Assembly (NCBI RefSeq): GCF_037811135.1
Contig: NZ_CP149130.1
Coordinates: 2,352,501 to 2,416,500 of the forward strand
Source of the DNA: Aeromonas rivipollensis
GTDB lineage: Bacteria > Pseudomonadota > Gammaproteobacteria > Enterobacterales > Aeromonadaceae
Direction of reading: 5' to 3'
DNA: 64,000 nt
Under the pieces are notes generated by a model that was not told the origin of the DNA, made no database searches, and saw only the letters and a list, made by a program, of their open reading frames with translations. Position 1 is the stretch's first letter. Each line of letters starts with the position of its first letter. Positions 32,797-41,909 of the stretch are shown one piece after another. Made by a program: the position numbers and the translations under genes.

Positions 32797-32880
32797 GTTA
32801 TTCTCCATTTTCTAATAAATACTCTATCCCAAGGCCTTAGTTCGATTATCGAAGATTAATCGGACATTCGAGATAGAAAT

Positions 32881-32903
32881 AAAAAGGACGCCATCAGGCG
32901 TCC
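32881..32903 (-). terminator. Terminator of the truncated minus-strand gene
   Basis: On the minus strand, GGACGCC-tgat-GGCGTCC is followed by TTTTT. It sits 18 nt past the stop of the gene remnant at 32921-33070. Confidence 0.85.
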
Positions 32904-32920
32904 TTGAAAACAGAATCGGG

Positions 32921-33070
32921 TCAGCCCCCTAGACGCAGCGCCAGCCGGATCGCCAGGGGGATCACCAGCACCGAGAGCGCATTGCCACCCCGCACTATGC
33001 TTGCCACCTTGTCGGGCTGGCACTGGTACTGCTCACAGAGCAAGTCACTCAATACCGCCTGTCTGCCCCC
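32921..33070 (-). pseudogene. C-terminal remnant of a membrane transporter, possibly auxin-efflux-carrier family
   Basis: Read on the minus strand, about 48 in-frame codons end at TGA 32921. They encode AVLSDLLCEQYQC, then DKVASIVRGGNALSVL, then VIPLAIRLALRLGG. The pattern resembles the last two segments of AEC-family permeases, but the fragment is too short for certainty. No start or upstream part exists: the frame breaks near 33071 and the hydrolase gene begins to its right. A proper terminator follows, so it looks like the stump of a deleted gene beside the AT-rich insertion. Confidence 0.5.
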
Positions 33071-33171
33071 CCGATCCCCCTCTAAGCCCAGTCAGCCTTG
33101 AGTTTGTCCCACGAGATCCCACTCGCTTTCGGCTGCTCCCGTTTTTTTCATTCTCGGTGGCCGGTTACAGT

Positions 33172-33999
33172 TCAGCTTTGGATAAAGGCCAGCAGGTCGG
33201 CGTTGATCTGGTCGGGATGGGTGGTGCACATGCCGTGGGGAAGGCCCGGGTAGACCTTGAGCGTGCCTGTGCGAACGAGCTTGGCGCTGAGCAAGGCAGA
33301 GTCGGCGATCGGCACTATCTGGTCGTCGTCGCCATGCATGATCAGCACCGGCACATCGATCGCCTTGAGGTCCTCGGTAAAATCGGTCTCGGAAAACGCC
33401 TTGATGCAGTCATAGTGCGCCTTGGCACCACCCGCCATGCCTTGCCGCCACCAGTTCTGGATGACGCCCTGACTCAGCTGCGCGCCAGGCCGATTAAAAC
33501 CGTAGAAAGGACCGCTCGGCACGTCGAGGTAGAATTGTGCGCGGTTGTCGATCAGCGCCTTGCGGAAGCCATCGAACACCGCAATCGGCAGCCCTCCCGG
33601 GTTCTTCCCGGACTGGACCATGATCGGTGGCACCGCGCCGATCAATACCGCCTTGGCGACGCGGCCGGCACCATGCCGGGCGATGTAACGCGCGACTTCG
33701 CCACCGCCGGTGGAGTGGCCGATATGCACCGCGTTCTTCAGGTTGAGGTGCTGCGCGAGCGCGGCCACGTCGGCGGCATAAGTATCCATCTCATTACCGG
33801 TGTCTGTCTGGGTTGAGCGTCCATGACCGCGACGGTCGTGGGCGATGACGCGGTAACCCTTGGCGAGGAAAAACAGCATCTGCGCATCCCAATCGTCCGA
33901 ACTCAACGGCCAGCCGTGGTGGAACACGATGGGCTGACCGCGGCCCCAGTCTTTGTAGAAAATCTGCGTGCCATCATCCGTGGTGATGTAGCTGCTCAT
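33172..33999 (-). CDS. Alpha/beta hydrolase, non-heme chloroperoxidase/esterase type
   Basis: A 275-residue alpha/beta hydrolase fold enzyme. The nucleophile elbow is [10 protein letters not shown] (Ser about 98), the oxyanion region [12 protein letters not shown], the acid in [12 protein letters not shown], and the His in [11 protein letters not shown]. The N-terminal [13 protein letters not shown] and the RGHGRS motif are characteristic of cofactor-free haloperoxidases and related esterases. Cytosolic, with no signal peptide. It lies alone between a gene stump and yaeQ in the accessory region. Its composition is somewhat less GC-rich than the core genes, so it may have been acquired. Substrate unknown. 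Confidence 0.9.
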   Translation of the reverse strand: MSSYITTDDGTQIFYKDWGRGQPIVFHHGWPLSSDDWDAQMLFFLAKGYRVIAHDRRGHGRSTQTDTGNEMDTYAADVAALAQHLNLKNAVHIGHSTGGGEVARYIARHGAGRVAKAVLIGAVPPIMVQSGKNPGGLPIAVFDGFRKALIDNRAQFYLDVPSGPFYGFNRPGAQLSQGVIQNWWRQGMAGGAKAHYDCIKAFSETDFTEDLKAIDVPVLIMHGDDDQIVPIADSALLSAKLVRTGTLKVYPGLPHGMCTTHPDQINADLLAFIQS

Positions 34000-34567
34000 G
34001 CTATCCGTTCCTTCCTGTTGGGGTGAATGGGGATTGCGCCGTATGCGGCCGGAATATCACTCCCGGAACTCTTTTGCACGGGTAGCTGGGGCGATATGCT
34101 TGCCTTGGCAGGAGATCGGACACGCCATTCGGTGATGGTTTACCCCCTGGGTACCGAACGGCAGTCATCTGGTGAACTCGTGATGCACGACATCGTCAGA
34201 TCTTGATGTCAGGTCGTGGACAAGCATATGCACGGAGTGGCGCCTCTGCCATCAGCCGCTGGATCGAATGTGGTGGAACCCAGAAGGGGCGATGGGAGGC
34301 CAATAACCTGACGGACGGCGATCCATCCCCGGAGCGCGCCGGTAGACAAGGCCCGGGTTGATAACCCCGGTTCAGGAGCATGGTCGGGGCCGCAGGTTCG
34401 ATGAGCATGATTGGGTGTGCGCTACAGGCAGCAAAACGGCGGGTCTCCCCGCCGTTGCTATCGATGCCAACCTTGTACCACCGCAGGCCGCTGCACATAG
34501 AAGGAGGCGCTATCGCCGTCCTGACCAGCAGCGTCCCCTTAGGCGCGGCTCGAACATGGTGTCCGGC
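34000..34567. other. Gap between hydrolase and yaeQ
   Basis: About 570 nt without a supported gene. Short open frames on both strands lack ribosome sites and recognisable products. The promoter of the minus-strand hydrolase should lie near 34000-34100. The yaeQ terminator is at 34429-34456. The remainder may be decayed DNA of the same accessory spot. Confidence 0.5.
34429..34456 (-). terminator. Probable terminator of yaeQ
   Basis: On the minus strand, AACGGCGGG-gaga-CCCGCCGTTTTGC, about 110 nt after the yaeQ stop. Confidence 0.65.
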
Positions 34568-35125
34568 TCAGAGCTCCCGGGCGGCGCGCCCCATCAGCAC
34601 AACAGGGTCAAGGGTGACCTCCAGGGTGCCGTTGCTGACCCAGAGCTGGCCGTCCGAGATGGTGCAGGTGAGGTGCATGGTGCGCTCCACCATGGCGGTC
34701 AGGGGCAGGGTCTGGCTGTCGGAGAGCTCGATCACGGTCAGGTTGTCATGCTGACTCAGCTTGCCCTGGTTCTGTTTCCACCAGACGCTGGTGCCACGAC
34801 CACCGTAGAGATAGAGCACCACCTGGCGGGAGCGGTTGCATGCCTTCTTGAGGCGCTTCTCGTCGGGCTGGCCGAGTTCAATCCAGAGCTCGATCTCGTC
34901 GGAATAGTTCTTGCGCCAGAGCTCGGGCTCGTCGTCCGCCGAGAGCCCCTTGGTGAACTCCAGTCGCTCGGCGGCGTGCCAGGCGAAGGCCGCCAGCCGG
35001 ATCATCATCCGCTCGTCGGTCTCGGAGGGGTGGCGGGCCAGGGTGAGGGAGACATCTTGATACAGATGGCGGTCCATGTCGGACAGACTGAGTTGGGCCT
35101 TGAATACGGTTGCCTTGAGAGCCAT
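34568..35125 (-). CDS. yaeQ: YaeQ family protein
   Basis: A 185-residue protein close to E. coli YaeQ (181 residues). Recognisable parts are MALKATVFKAQLSLSDMDRH, ETDERMMIRLAAFAWHA, and the nuclease-like core ELWIELGQPDEKRLKKACN. YaeQ adopts a fold related to PD-(D/E)XK nucleases, with acidic E/D and K residues in this segment; the biochemical role is unknown. I chose the ATG at 35125, where homology begins. The longer upstream frame is unsupported and runs across a terminator. Confidence 0.92.
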   Translation of the reverse strand: MALKATVFKAQLSLSDMDRHLYQDVSLTLARHPSETDERMMIRLAAFAWHAAERLEFTKGLSADDEPELWRKNYSDEIELWIELGQPDEKRLKKACNRSRQVVLYLYGGRGTSVWWKQNQGKLSQHDNLTVIELSDSQTLPLTAMVERTMHLTCTISDGQLWVSNGTLEVTLDPVVLMGRAAREL

Positions 35126-35259
35126 AGAAACCTTGATACCTTGAAGGGGCGAACGCGCCGGAAAACTGCGCGACAGTGTAATCAAAATTGGCGCCGGGTT
35201 CGACCATATTGACCACAGTTTTCCCCCGCTGCGCCTGGATAAATGCGTTAAAAGACACA

Positions 35260-35291
35260 TAAAACAAATGCCAGTCCGAGGACTGGCATTT
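35260..35291 (-). terminator. Terminator of the small membrane protein gene
   Basis: AAATGCCAGTCC-ga-GGACTGGCATTT. On the minus strand it is followed by GTTTTATG. Confidence 0.88.
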
Positions 35292-35312
35292 GACGGCATT
35301 AACGAGAGTGAC

Positions 35313-35453
35313 TCACTTCTCGGCGGACTTGACCCCGAAGGCATTGAGCAGCAGGCAGCAGGTCACTGCCACGGCCACGAAGCCGCTCAGGAAGATAAAG
35401 GGCATGGCCCCGTATCCCAATATGTTCCAGATGGTTTGTTCAAGCAGACTCAT
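35313..35453 (-). CDS. 46-residue membrane protein, TIGR02808-like
   Basis: A small hydrophobic protein with one membrane helix (AMPFIFLSGFVAVAVTCCLL), preceded by LEQTIWNILGYG and ending in a charged VKSAEK. It resembles the short gammaproteobacterial family TIGR02808, of unknown function. AAGGA lies 6 nt before the ATG at 35453. The longer upstream frame has no better start. It has its own terminator. Confidence 0.8.
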   Translation of the reverse strand: MSLLEQTIWNILGYGAMPFIFLSGFVAVAVTCCLLLNAFGVKSAEK

Positions 35454-35670
35454 AGTGTGTCCTTCATCCAGTGAAATGGGTGTCCCTTTGGTGACGGGGT
35501 AGTCCCCGTTCCTGATAAGGCTATTTGACCTCAACCGGCGCCTGAGTCCTATGCCACCAAAGTAATAAATGGGGCACCAGTTTGCGCCAGATCAATGATT
35601 TGGCCCCTGATGTGCCGCTTTTTTGCCCATGCCAGCGAGAGTTCTCCCCTTCCCTCCCCCCGCTCAGACA

Positions 35671-35702
35671 AAAAAAGCGAGGCGACCCCGGGGTCGCCTC
35701 GC
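35671..35702 (-). terminator. Terminator of the fadIJ operon
   Basis: A perfect 26 nt palindrome, GCGAGGCGACCCC joined to its complement, followed on the minus strand by TTTTTT (plus 35671-35676). Confidence 0.9.
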
Positions 35703-35726
35703 GTCTCTTCCTGGCTGCTCGCCGCT

Positions 35727-35754
35727 GATCAGTAGAAGTGCGGATCAGTAGAAG
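35727..35754. repeat. 16 nt tandem duplication at the fadJ stop codon
   Basis: GATCAGTAGAAG occurs at 35727-35738 and again at 35743-35754, a 16 nt unit. The right copy contains the fadJ stop and its last two codons (FY). The left copy repeats this sequence downstream of the stop. Confidence 0.8.
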
Positions 35755-37895
35755 CGCTGCTGCTCCGCCGCCATCGCCTTGAGCCGGGCACAGGGGGCGA
35801 ACCTATCGCCGTGACGCTTCTGGTAGTGCTCGAGGCGCCCCACCAAATGATCGATGCCGAGGCTGTCCATGTAGCGGAAGGGGCCGCCGAGGAAGGGCGG
35901 GAAGCCGATGCCGAAGATGGCACCGATGTCGCCGTCACGGGGCGAGGCCACCACGCCGCTGTCGAGCGCCATGGCCGCTTCGTTGAGCATCAGCAGCACG
36001 CAGCGCTCGGCGATCTCCTGGCGGGCCAGCTTGGGCGACACCTTGACCCCGAGCACGGCGTAGACGCTCTCGTCCACCGTCTTCTTGCCCTCCTTGCCGG
36101 TGAGGCGGTTGCGCGGCGCCGCCTTGCCGTAGAGGTAGAAGCCCTTGCCGTTCTTGCGCCCCTTGCGATCGTCTTGCAGCAGCTTGTCAAAGGCCTTGGG
36201 GGCCTGGAACTGCTCGCCGCCGAGCTCTCTCTCGAGGATGGGGGAGATCTTGGCCCCCACGTCTATGCCGACCTCATCGAGCAAGGTGATGGGGCCCACC
36301 GGGAAGCCGAAGTCCAGCAGGGCACTGTCCAGCACCTCCACCGGCTCCCCTTCCAGCACCAGGCGCGCCGCCTCGTTCATGTAGGGAGCCAGGATGCGGT
36401 TCACGTAGAAACCGGCCTCGTCTTTGACCACGATAGGGGTCTTGCCCTGGGCACGGGCAAACGCCAGGGTGGTGGCCACCGTCTCGGCACTGGTGCCGGC
36501 GTGGGGGATGATTTCGGCCAGCGGCATCTTGTCCACCGGGCTGAAGTAGTGCAGCCCCACCACCCGCTCAGGATGGGCGGCATTGGCCGCTATCTGGTGG
36601 ATGGGCAGGGAGGAGGTGTTGGAGGCAAAGACGGTGTGTTCACCGCACTCGCGCTCCACGTCCGCCACCATCTGGTGCTTGAGGGCGAGATCCTCGAACA
36701 CCGCCTCCACCACCATGTCCACCCGGTGGAAGCCGGCGTAGTCCAGGGTGCCGGTGAGCAGGCTCATCTGCTTCTCCAGCTCGCTGCGCAGCAGTTGGCG
36801 GCGCTTGAGCTTTTTGGCCAGCAGGTCATAGCTGTAGCGCATGGCGTTGCCGATGCCAGCGCTCCCTACGTCCTTGATCCGCACCGGTACCCCGGCCTTG
36901 GTGGCGGTGACGAAGGCGATGCCGCCCCCCATCAGGCCTCCGCCCAGCACGGCGGCATGGGCCACCTTGCGCGGCTCGGCCCCCTGATAGCTGACCTCTT
37001 TCTTCATCTCTGTGGTGGCGAAGAAAATTGAGCGCAGGGCGGCGGATTCCGCCGTCATCACCAGCTCGCCGAAGTGGCGGGACTCGGCGGCGAGGCCGGC
37101 CTGCATCCCCTCCTCCACGCCGATGCGCACCACCTCGAGGATCCGTTCAGGGGCCGGGTAGTTGCCACGGGTCTTGGCCTTGACTCCCTTGCGGGCCTGA
37201 TCGAACAGCACCTTGCGACCCAGGGCATTGGTCTCCAGCACCTTGGCTTGCAGATCCCGCTTCAGCTGATGGCGGGGCTTGCCCTTCTTCGCCAACTTGA
37301 TGGCGGCCTCCAGCAGTATGGAAGGGGGCACCACATCGTCCACCAGTCCCAGTTTTTTGGCCTGCTTGGCCCTGACCTGCTTGCCGGTCAGCATCAGATC
37401 CAGCGCCTTGGCCACCCCGATGAGGCGCGGCAGGCGTTGGGTACCGCCGGAGCCCGGCAGCAGGCCGAGCTGCACTTCCGGCAGGCCCAGCACCGTCTTG
37501 CCGTGTTCGGTCACCACCCGGCCATGGCAGGCGAGCGCCAGCTCCAGCCCGCCGCCGAGGCAGGGGCCGTGAATGGCGGCGATCACGGGTATGGTCAGTG
37601 CCTCGATCTCGGCGAAGACCACCTGCCCCTCCCGCGACAGCGTCTCGGCGTCACGGGCGCTGGTGCAGGCGGCCAGCATGCTGATGTCGGCCCCGGCGAT
37701 GAAGGAGTCCTTCTTGCCGGAGGCGATCACCAGACCGATCAGATCGCGGTTCCCTTTTATCTCGGCCAGCACGGAGCGGATCTCGTCTGCGAAGGCGGCC
37801 TTCAGGGTGTTCATGCTCTCACCGGGCACATCCATGGTGAGGATGCCGATGCCGTCTTTGCGAATATCCAGTGAAAAAGTCTTAGCACTCATCAT
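35745..37895 (-). CDS. fadJ: Fatty acid oxidation complex alpha subunit FadJ
   Basis: A 716-residue bifunctional enzyme: enoyl-CoA hydratase (about 1-190; [46 protein letters not shown] with the catalytic Glu region) and 3-hydroxyacyl-CoA dehydrogenase. The dehydrogenase has the NAD loop [20 protein letters not shown] at about 316, and then [18 protein letters not shown] and [12 protein letters not shown]. Length and the pairing with fadI fit FadJ (YfcX) rather than FadB. It performs two beta-oxidation steps together with the FadI thiolase. Its start overlaps the fadI stop by 4 nt (ATGA). A short tandem duplication affects its stop region. Confidence 0.95.
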   Translation of the reverse strand: MMSAKTFSLDIRKDGIGILTMDVPGESMNTLKAAFADEIRSVLAEIKGNRDLIGLVIASGKKDSFIAGADISMLAACTSARDAETLSREGQVVFAEIEALTIPVIAAIHGPCLGGGLELALACHGRVVTEHGKTVLGLPEVQLGLLPGSGGTQRLPRLIGVAKALDLMLTGKQVRAKQAKKLGLVDDVVPPSILLEAAIKLAKKGKPRHQLKRDLQAKVLETNALGRKVLFDQARKGVKAKTRGNYPAPERILEVVRIGVEEGMQAGLAAESRHFGELVMTAESAALRSIFFATTEMKKEVSYQGAEPRKVAHAAVLGGGLMGGGIAFVTATKAGVPVRIKDVGSAGIGNAMRYSYDLLAKKLKRRQLLRSELEKQMSLLTGTLDYAGFHRVDMVVEAVFEDLALKHQMVADVERECGEHTVFASNTSSLPIHQIAANAAHPERVVGLHYFSPVDKMPLAEIIPHAGTSAETVATTLAFARAQGKTPIVVKDEAGFYVNRILAPYMNEAARLVLEGEPVEVLDSALLDFGFPVGPITLLDEVGIDVGAKISPILERELGGEQFQAPKAFDKLLQDDRKGRKNGKGFYLYGKAAPRNRLTGKEGKKTVDESVYAVLGVKVSPKLARQEIAERCVLLMLNEAAMALDSGVVASPRDGDIGAIFGIGFPPFLGGPFRYMDSLGIDHLVGRLEHYQKRHGDRFAPCARLKAMAAEQQRFY

Positions 37896-39202
37896 TCAAC
37901 CTCCAGCACCATGGCCACACCCAGCCCACCCGCCGCACAGGCGGTGTTGAGCCCCAGTCCCCCACCCCGACGCCGCAGCTCGTGCAGGGTCTGGGTGATC
38001 ATGCGCGCCCCTGTGGCGGCAAAGGGGTGGCCATAGGCCAGGGAGCCGCCGAGGACGTTGAACTTGTCCATGTCCACCTCGCCGATGGCCTGATCCCGGC
38101 CCAGTTTGTCTCGGGCGAATTCGGCGCTGGCAAACATCTTGAGGTTGGCCAGGGTCTGGGCGGCAAAGGCTTCGTGCATGTCGATGAGGGTCAGATCGGC
38201 TAGCGTGATGCCGGCGCGGTCCAGCGCCAGCGGCGTGGCATAGGAGGGACCCATCAGCATGTCCTGCCAGACATCGATGGCGGAAAACGCAAAGCTGCGG
38301 ATGTAACCCAGCGGCTCCAGCCCCAACTCTTTCGCCCGCCCTTCGCGCATCAGCAGCACGGCGGCGGCGCCGTCGGTGAGCGGGGTGGCGTTGGCGGCGG
38401 TGACGGAGCCATGCAGCCGGTCAAACACCGGCTTGAGCTTGGCGTAGCTCGCCAGATCGGAGCTTTCACGGATGTTGTTGTCTCGCTCCAGCGGCGACTT
38501 GTAGGGGGGCACGTGGGCGGTGAACACCTCGCCACTGAGCTTGCCCTCGGCCCAGGCCTGCGCCGCCAGGGTATGGGAGCGGTGCGCCAGGGCGTCCTGC
38601 GCCTCGCGGCTGATCTGGTGGCTCTTGGCCATCTGCTCGGCGGTCTGCCCCATGGAGAGACCGGTGGAGTACTCGGCCACCGCGGGCGGCACCGGCATCA
38701 AGTCTTTCAAGCGCAGACGACGCAGAATATTGAAACGCTGCTGCAGATTGCGCGCCTTGTTGAGATCCACCAGGGCGCGGGCCAGGGTCTTGCTCACCCC
38801 TATGGGGAGCACGGAAGAGGAGTCGGCGCCGCCTGCAATGGCGATGTCGACAGTGCCGGCCATGATGGATTCGGTGACGTTGGCCACCGCCTGGAAACTG
38901 GTGGCGCAGGCGCGGGAGACACTATAGGCATCGGTGCTGACGCTCATGCCGGTGCCGAGCACTATCTCGCGGGCGATGTTGGGGGCTTCCGGCATCTGGA
39001 CCACCTGGCCGAACACCAGCTGGTCGATAAGCTTGGGGTCGAGATCGGTGCGGGCGAGCATCTCGCTCACCACCAGTTTGCCGAGATCCACCGCGGGCAC
39101 GCCGTGGAAGGCCGTGGCCTGCTTGGCAAAGGGGGTTCGCAGACCCGCCACGACGGCAATCCGTTCGCCCTGGCGAGTCGTCAGTTTCAATGGCTGTTTC
39201 AT
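37892..39202 (-). CDS. fadI: Acetyl-CoA acyltransferase FadI
   Basis: A 436-residue thiolase that splits 3-ketoacyl-CoA in the last step of beta-oxidation. The nucleophile Cys is in [12 protein letters not shown], the His in [16 protein letters not shown], and the second Cys in [11 protein letters not shown]. Length equals E. coli FadI. I chose the ATG at 39202, seven bases after AAGGAG; an upstream in-frame start would cross the FadR-like operator. It forms an operon with fadJ. Confidence 0.96.
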   Translation of the reverse strand: MKQPLKLTTRQGERIAVVAGLRTPFAKQATAFHGVPAVDLGKLVVSEMLARTDLDPKLIDQLVFGQVVQMPEAPNIAREIVLGTGMSVSTDAYSVSRACATSFQAVANVTESIMAGTVDIAIAGGADSSSVLPIGVSKTLARALVDLNKARNLQQRFNILRRLRLKDLMPVPPAVAEYSTGLSMGQTAEQMAKSHQISREAQDALAHRSHTLAAQAWAEGKLSGEVFTAHVPPYKSPLERDNNIRESSDLASYAKLKPVFDRLHGSVTAANATPLTDGAAAVLLMREGRAKELGLEPLGYIRSFAFSAIDVWQDMLMGPSYATPLALDRAGITLADLTLIDMHEAFAAQTLANLKMFASAEFARDKLGRDQAIGEVDMDKFNVLGGSLAYGHPFAATGARMITQTLHELRRRGGGLGLNTACAAGGLGVAMVLEVE

Positions 39203-39238
39203 CCTGGCTCCTTGGTTAAACGAGAAGATTAAAAGGAA

Positions 39239-39251
39239 GAGGTCTGACCTC
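39239..39251. promoter_or_regulatory. FadR-like operator before fadI
   Basis: GAGGTCTGACCTC is a 13 nt palindrome around a central T, and its core GGTCTGACC matches the FadR core GGTCnGACC. It lies 37 nt before the fadI start, where repression by FadR would be relieved by long-chain acyl-CoA. Confidence 0.75.
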
Positions 39252-39396
39252 ATTGCGCCACATCTTAACAATCCACTCACAACTTTCATACAGCTGATTG
39301 AAACTAAATTGCCACCATCTTGCCACCCTCCCTCGCCCTTGGGGGCCAACTGGAGTATAAAAAGATCAACTTCTATGAAAACAACGGGTTCATTAC

Positions 39397-40347
39397 ATGG
39401 CAGCGGCCGAATTCAGAGCGCTTGGGGACTATCTTGGCAGTCAGATCCTGGGACAGGGCTCCCTCATCGAGGGGCTGCTGATCGCCTTGCTATGTGAAGG
39501 ACATGTGTTGATCGAGGGCGCCCCCGGCCTTGCCAAGACCCGGGCCGTCAAGGCGCTGGCCGGCGCCGTCGAGGGGCGCTTCGCCCGCATCCAGTTCACC
39601 CCCGACCTGCTCCCTGCCGATCTCACCGGCAGCGAGGTGTTTCACCCCCAGGATGCCAGCTTCGTGTTCCAGCCCGGCCCCCTGTTCAACCACCTGGTGC
39701 TGGCGGACGAGATCAACCGGGCCCCGGCCAAGGTGCAGTCCGCCCTGCTGGAGGCCATGGCCGAGCACCAGATCACCGTGGGCAAGAAGAGCTGGCGCCT
39801 GCCGCCGCTCTTTATGGTGGCGGCGACCCAGAACCCCATAGAGCAGGAGGGCACCTATCCCCTGCCGGAGGCCCAGCTCGATCGCTTCCTGCTCAAACTC
39901 ATGGTGGATTACCCCAGCCCCGCCATGGAGCTCGCCATCTTGCAGCTCAACGCCGGGGGCGAACAGCTGCCGCCGCCCCCCGTGACCCTGAGCCAGACCG
40001 CCTTGATCTCGGCCCGCAGCGCGGTACAGGCGGTGCAGATGCAGAGCCGGCTCGAGCACTATCTGGTGCAACTGATCTGCGCCACCCGCCGCGGCAGCGG
40101 CCTCTGCCCCGAGCTGGAGCCCCTCATTGCGGTGGGTGCCAGCCCCAGGGCCAGCATAGGCCTGGCCCGCGCCGCCCGCGCCCGGGCCTGGCTCGCTGGG
40201 CGGGATTTCGTGCTGCCGGAGGATATCCAGCAACTGGCGCCGGCCATACTGCGTCATCGCCTCATCCCCAGCTATCAGGCCCTGGCGGACAATCTCGACA
40301 ACGATACCCTGATCGCCCGTCTGCTGGATGCCATTCCATGTCCCTGA
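39397..40347 (+). CDS. MoxR-family AAA+ ATPase
   Basis: A 316-residue AAA+ protein: Walker A-like [10 protein letters not shown] (about 46), Walker [14 protein letters not shown], sensor [24 protein letters not shown], and arginine-rich C-terminal lid helices. MoxR ATPases act with VWA-domain proteins as chaperones or metal-insertion factors. It heads a six-gene operon with DUF58, DUF4381, two VWA proteins and a BatD-like protein. It is divergent from fadI. Its last 26 codons are duplicated just downstream. Confidence 0.94.
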   Translation: MAAAEFRALGDYLGSQILGQGSLIEGLLIALLCEGHVLIEGAPGLAKTRAVKALAGAVEGRFARIQFTPDLLPADLTGSEVFHPQDASFVFQPGPLFNHLVLADEINRAPAKVQSALLEAMAEHQITVGKKSWRLPPLFMVAATQNPIEQEGTYPLPEAQLDRFLLKLMVDYPSPAMELAILQLNAGGEQLPPPPVTLSQTALISARSAVQAVQMQSRLEHYLVQLICATRRGSGLCPELEPLIAVGASPRASIGLARAARARAWLAGRDFVLPEDIQQLAPAILRHRLIPSYQALADNLDNDTLIARLLDAIPCP

Positions 40348-40458
40348 CAGCCCGCCGTTCATCGCCACCGCTTAATCTTCAGCTATCAGGCCCTGGCGGA
40401 CAATCTCGACAACGACACCCTGATCGCCTGCCTGCTGGATCTTATTCCATGTCCCTGA
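40270..40458 (+). repeat. Direct duplication of the moxR 3' end
   Basis: Bases 40270-40347 (end of moxR including its stop) recur at 40381-40458, offset by 111 nt, with about seven base differences. Both copies encode [16 protein letters not shown], then a short variable stretch, then IPCP and a stop. The second copy is a non-coding stump between moxR and the DUF58 gene. Confidence 0.9.
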
Positions 40459-40470
40459 TGATCGGTGCCC

Positions 40471-41361
40471 ATGACCAGATCCGCTGATCCTCGCGCCCAT
40501 CCCGACATCGCCCTGCCCCTGGCCCAGTTGCTGGCCATCCGGCTGTGGGCGAGACAGGGTCAGCGGGCGCGCATTCACCAGGCACGTCAAGGACGACTCG
40601 GGCGACAGCCGGGTCTGCATTTTCGTGAGCTGCGCCTCTATCAGGCCGGGGACGAGGTGCGCCACATCGACTGGCGGGTCACCGCCCGCCTCGGGCGCCC
40701 CCACACCCGGCTGTATGCCGAGGAGCAGGAGCAGGCTCACTGGCTGCTGCTGGACCTCTCCCCCGCCATGTATTTCGGCTCGGGCCCCCAGCTCAAGGCC
40801 CGCCTCGGCTGCGAACTCGCCGCCGCCCTGCTCTGGCAGGGGGAGAAGCAGGCAAACACCCTGGTCTGCCACGGGATCGAGACCCGGCACGAATCTCAGC
40901 GTGACTCCCTGATCCCCCTGCTGGAGGCGCTCTGTCACCACTATGAGGCGGGGCTGGATCGCGCCCCCCTGGCCAACTCCCTGGCCCAGACCCTGGCGCG
41001 CCTCAGCCTGCCCCATGGCGCCAGACTGACGCTGATCAGCCACCATCAGCCCCTTGATCAGGGGCTCAGCCAGCAGTTGCAACGCCTCGGCCAGCGCCAC
41101 GACATCCACTATTGGCAGATCCGAGATCCCCTGGAGGCGGCCCTGCCCGAGCAGGGGCAACTGGCGGTGCAATCGGGCAAGCGCAGCGGCTGGCTCGACG
41201 CCGGACAGACCCTCTTTCGCCAGCGCTACCAGGAGGCGGCAAGGCAGCAGGCCGACGCCTGCCAGCAGCAGCTGTTGCCCCTGGTGCAGCGCCTCTACCG
41301 CCTCGACAACGGCTTGCCCCTGCAACGCCAGTGGCAGGAGGCTGGATGCCGTCTGTTCTGA
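40471..41361 (+). CDS. DUF58 domain protein
   Basis: A 296-residue cytosolic protein with the DUF58 core, including FRELRLYQAGDEVRHIDWRV (about 52-71) and LYAEEQEQAHWLLLDLSPAM, which begins a VWA-like fold. DUF58 proteins nearly always accompany MoxR ATPases. I chose ATG 40471; the in-frame GTG 40465 is possible. No strong ribosome site is visible. The duplicated moxR end directly precedes it, so its original start or translational coupling may have been changed. It overlaps the next gene by 16 nt. Confidence 0.88.
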   Translation: MTRSADPRAHPDIALPLAQLLAIRLWARQGQRARIHQARQGRLGRQPGLHFRELRLYQAGDEVRHIDWRVTARLGRPHTRLYAEEQEQAHWLLLDLSPAMYFGSGPQLKARLGCELAAALLWQGEKQANTLVCHGIETRHESQRDSLIPLLEALCHHYEAGLDRAPLANSLAQTLARLSLPHGARLTLISHHQPLDQGLSQQLQRLGQRHDIHYWQIRDPLEAALPEQGQLAVQSGKRSGWLDAGQTLFRQRYQEAARQQADACQQQLLPLVQRLYRLDNGLPLQRQWQEAGCRLF

Positions 41362-41909
41362 GCGCAGCCCAAAGCGCCTCTCTCCAGCCCCCGCCTGGGG
41401 AGATCTCCTCGCTGACGCGGCTTCAGGAGATCCAGGGACAGCTTCGCGACATCCATCCGGGCCCTCCCCTGGAGAGCGCGAGCGATCCCCGTCTGCTGGC
41501 CTGGGGCTGGCTGCTGATCGCCCTGCTCGCCGCCTTGCTGATCGGGGCCACGATAAACACCCTGTGGCGCCAGCGCCGCTGGGCACGCCAGATAGACTGG
41601 CAGGCCGCCGATCTGGTGCCTGGCCTGCACGCCGCCCTGAGAGAGGCGGCCATCGCCCGCTGGCCAGAGGCGCGTTCCCTGCAAGGGGATGAGTGGCTCG
41701 CCTGGCTCGACCGCCGGGGGGGCAGCCATTTTGGCGAGTTCGCCCGCCAGTGGCCGGGCTGGCTCTATGGCTCAGACACGCCGGATGAGGCGCAGCGGGC
41801 GCGGCTGCGCCTTGCCTACCTCAACTGGGGGCGCCGCTGCGTCAGTGCACCGTGCTGGATGGCGCGCCCTGTGCTGTGGCGCCGCACCCGCAGCGGAGGG
41901 GCCAGATGA
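41346..41909 (+). CDS. DUF4381 membrane protein
   Basis: A 187-residue protein with a proline-rich N-terminus, one membrane helix at about 48-70 (LAWGWLLIALLAALLIGATI) and a cytosolic C-terminal helical domain (about 80-165; GDEWLAWLDRRGG, FARQWPGWLYGS). This matches DUF4381 proteins of MoxR/Bat operons. I chose the ATG at 41346, 4 nt after AGGAGG. It overlaps both neighbours, as ATGA with the next gene. Confidence 0.85.
   Translation: MPSVLSAAQSASLQPPPGEISSLTRLQEIQGQLRDIHPGPPLESASDPRLLAWGWLLIALLAALLIGATINTLWRQRRWARQIDWQAADLVPGLHAALREAAIARWPEARSLQGDEWLAWLDRRGGSHFGEFARQWPGWLYGSDTPDEAQRARLRLAYLNWGRRCVSAPCWMARPVLWRRTRSGGAR

Larger units (their letters stand above)
31850..32880. other. AT-rich islet, probable horizontal acquisition
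   Basis: About 1 kb is strikingly AT-rich (estimated well under 40% GC by eye) between flanks above 60%. It holds one orphan gene, no transposase or integrase, and nested inverted repeats at its right end. The left edge lies just after the MFS terminator. The right edge lies beside the terminator of a truncated minus-strand gene. Confidence 0.8.

Noticed and set aside
34196..34498. A 100-codon minus-strand frame between hydrolase and yaeQ
   Set aside because: It crosses the probable yaeQ terminator, has no ribosome site and shows no family features.
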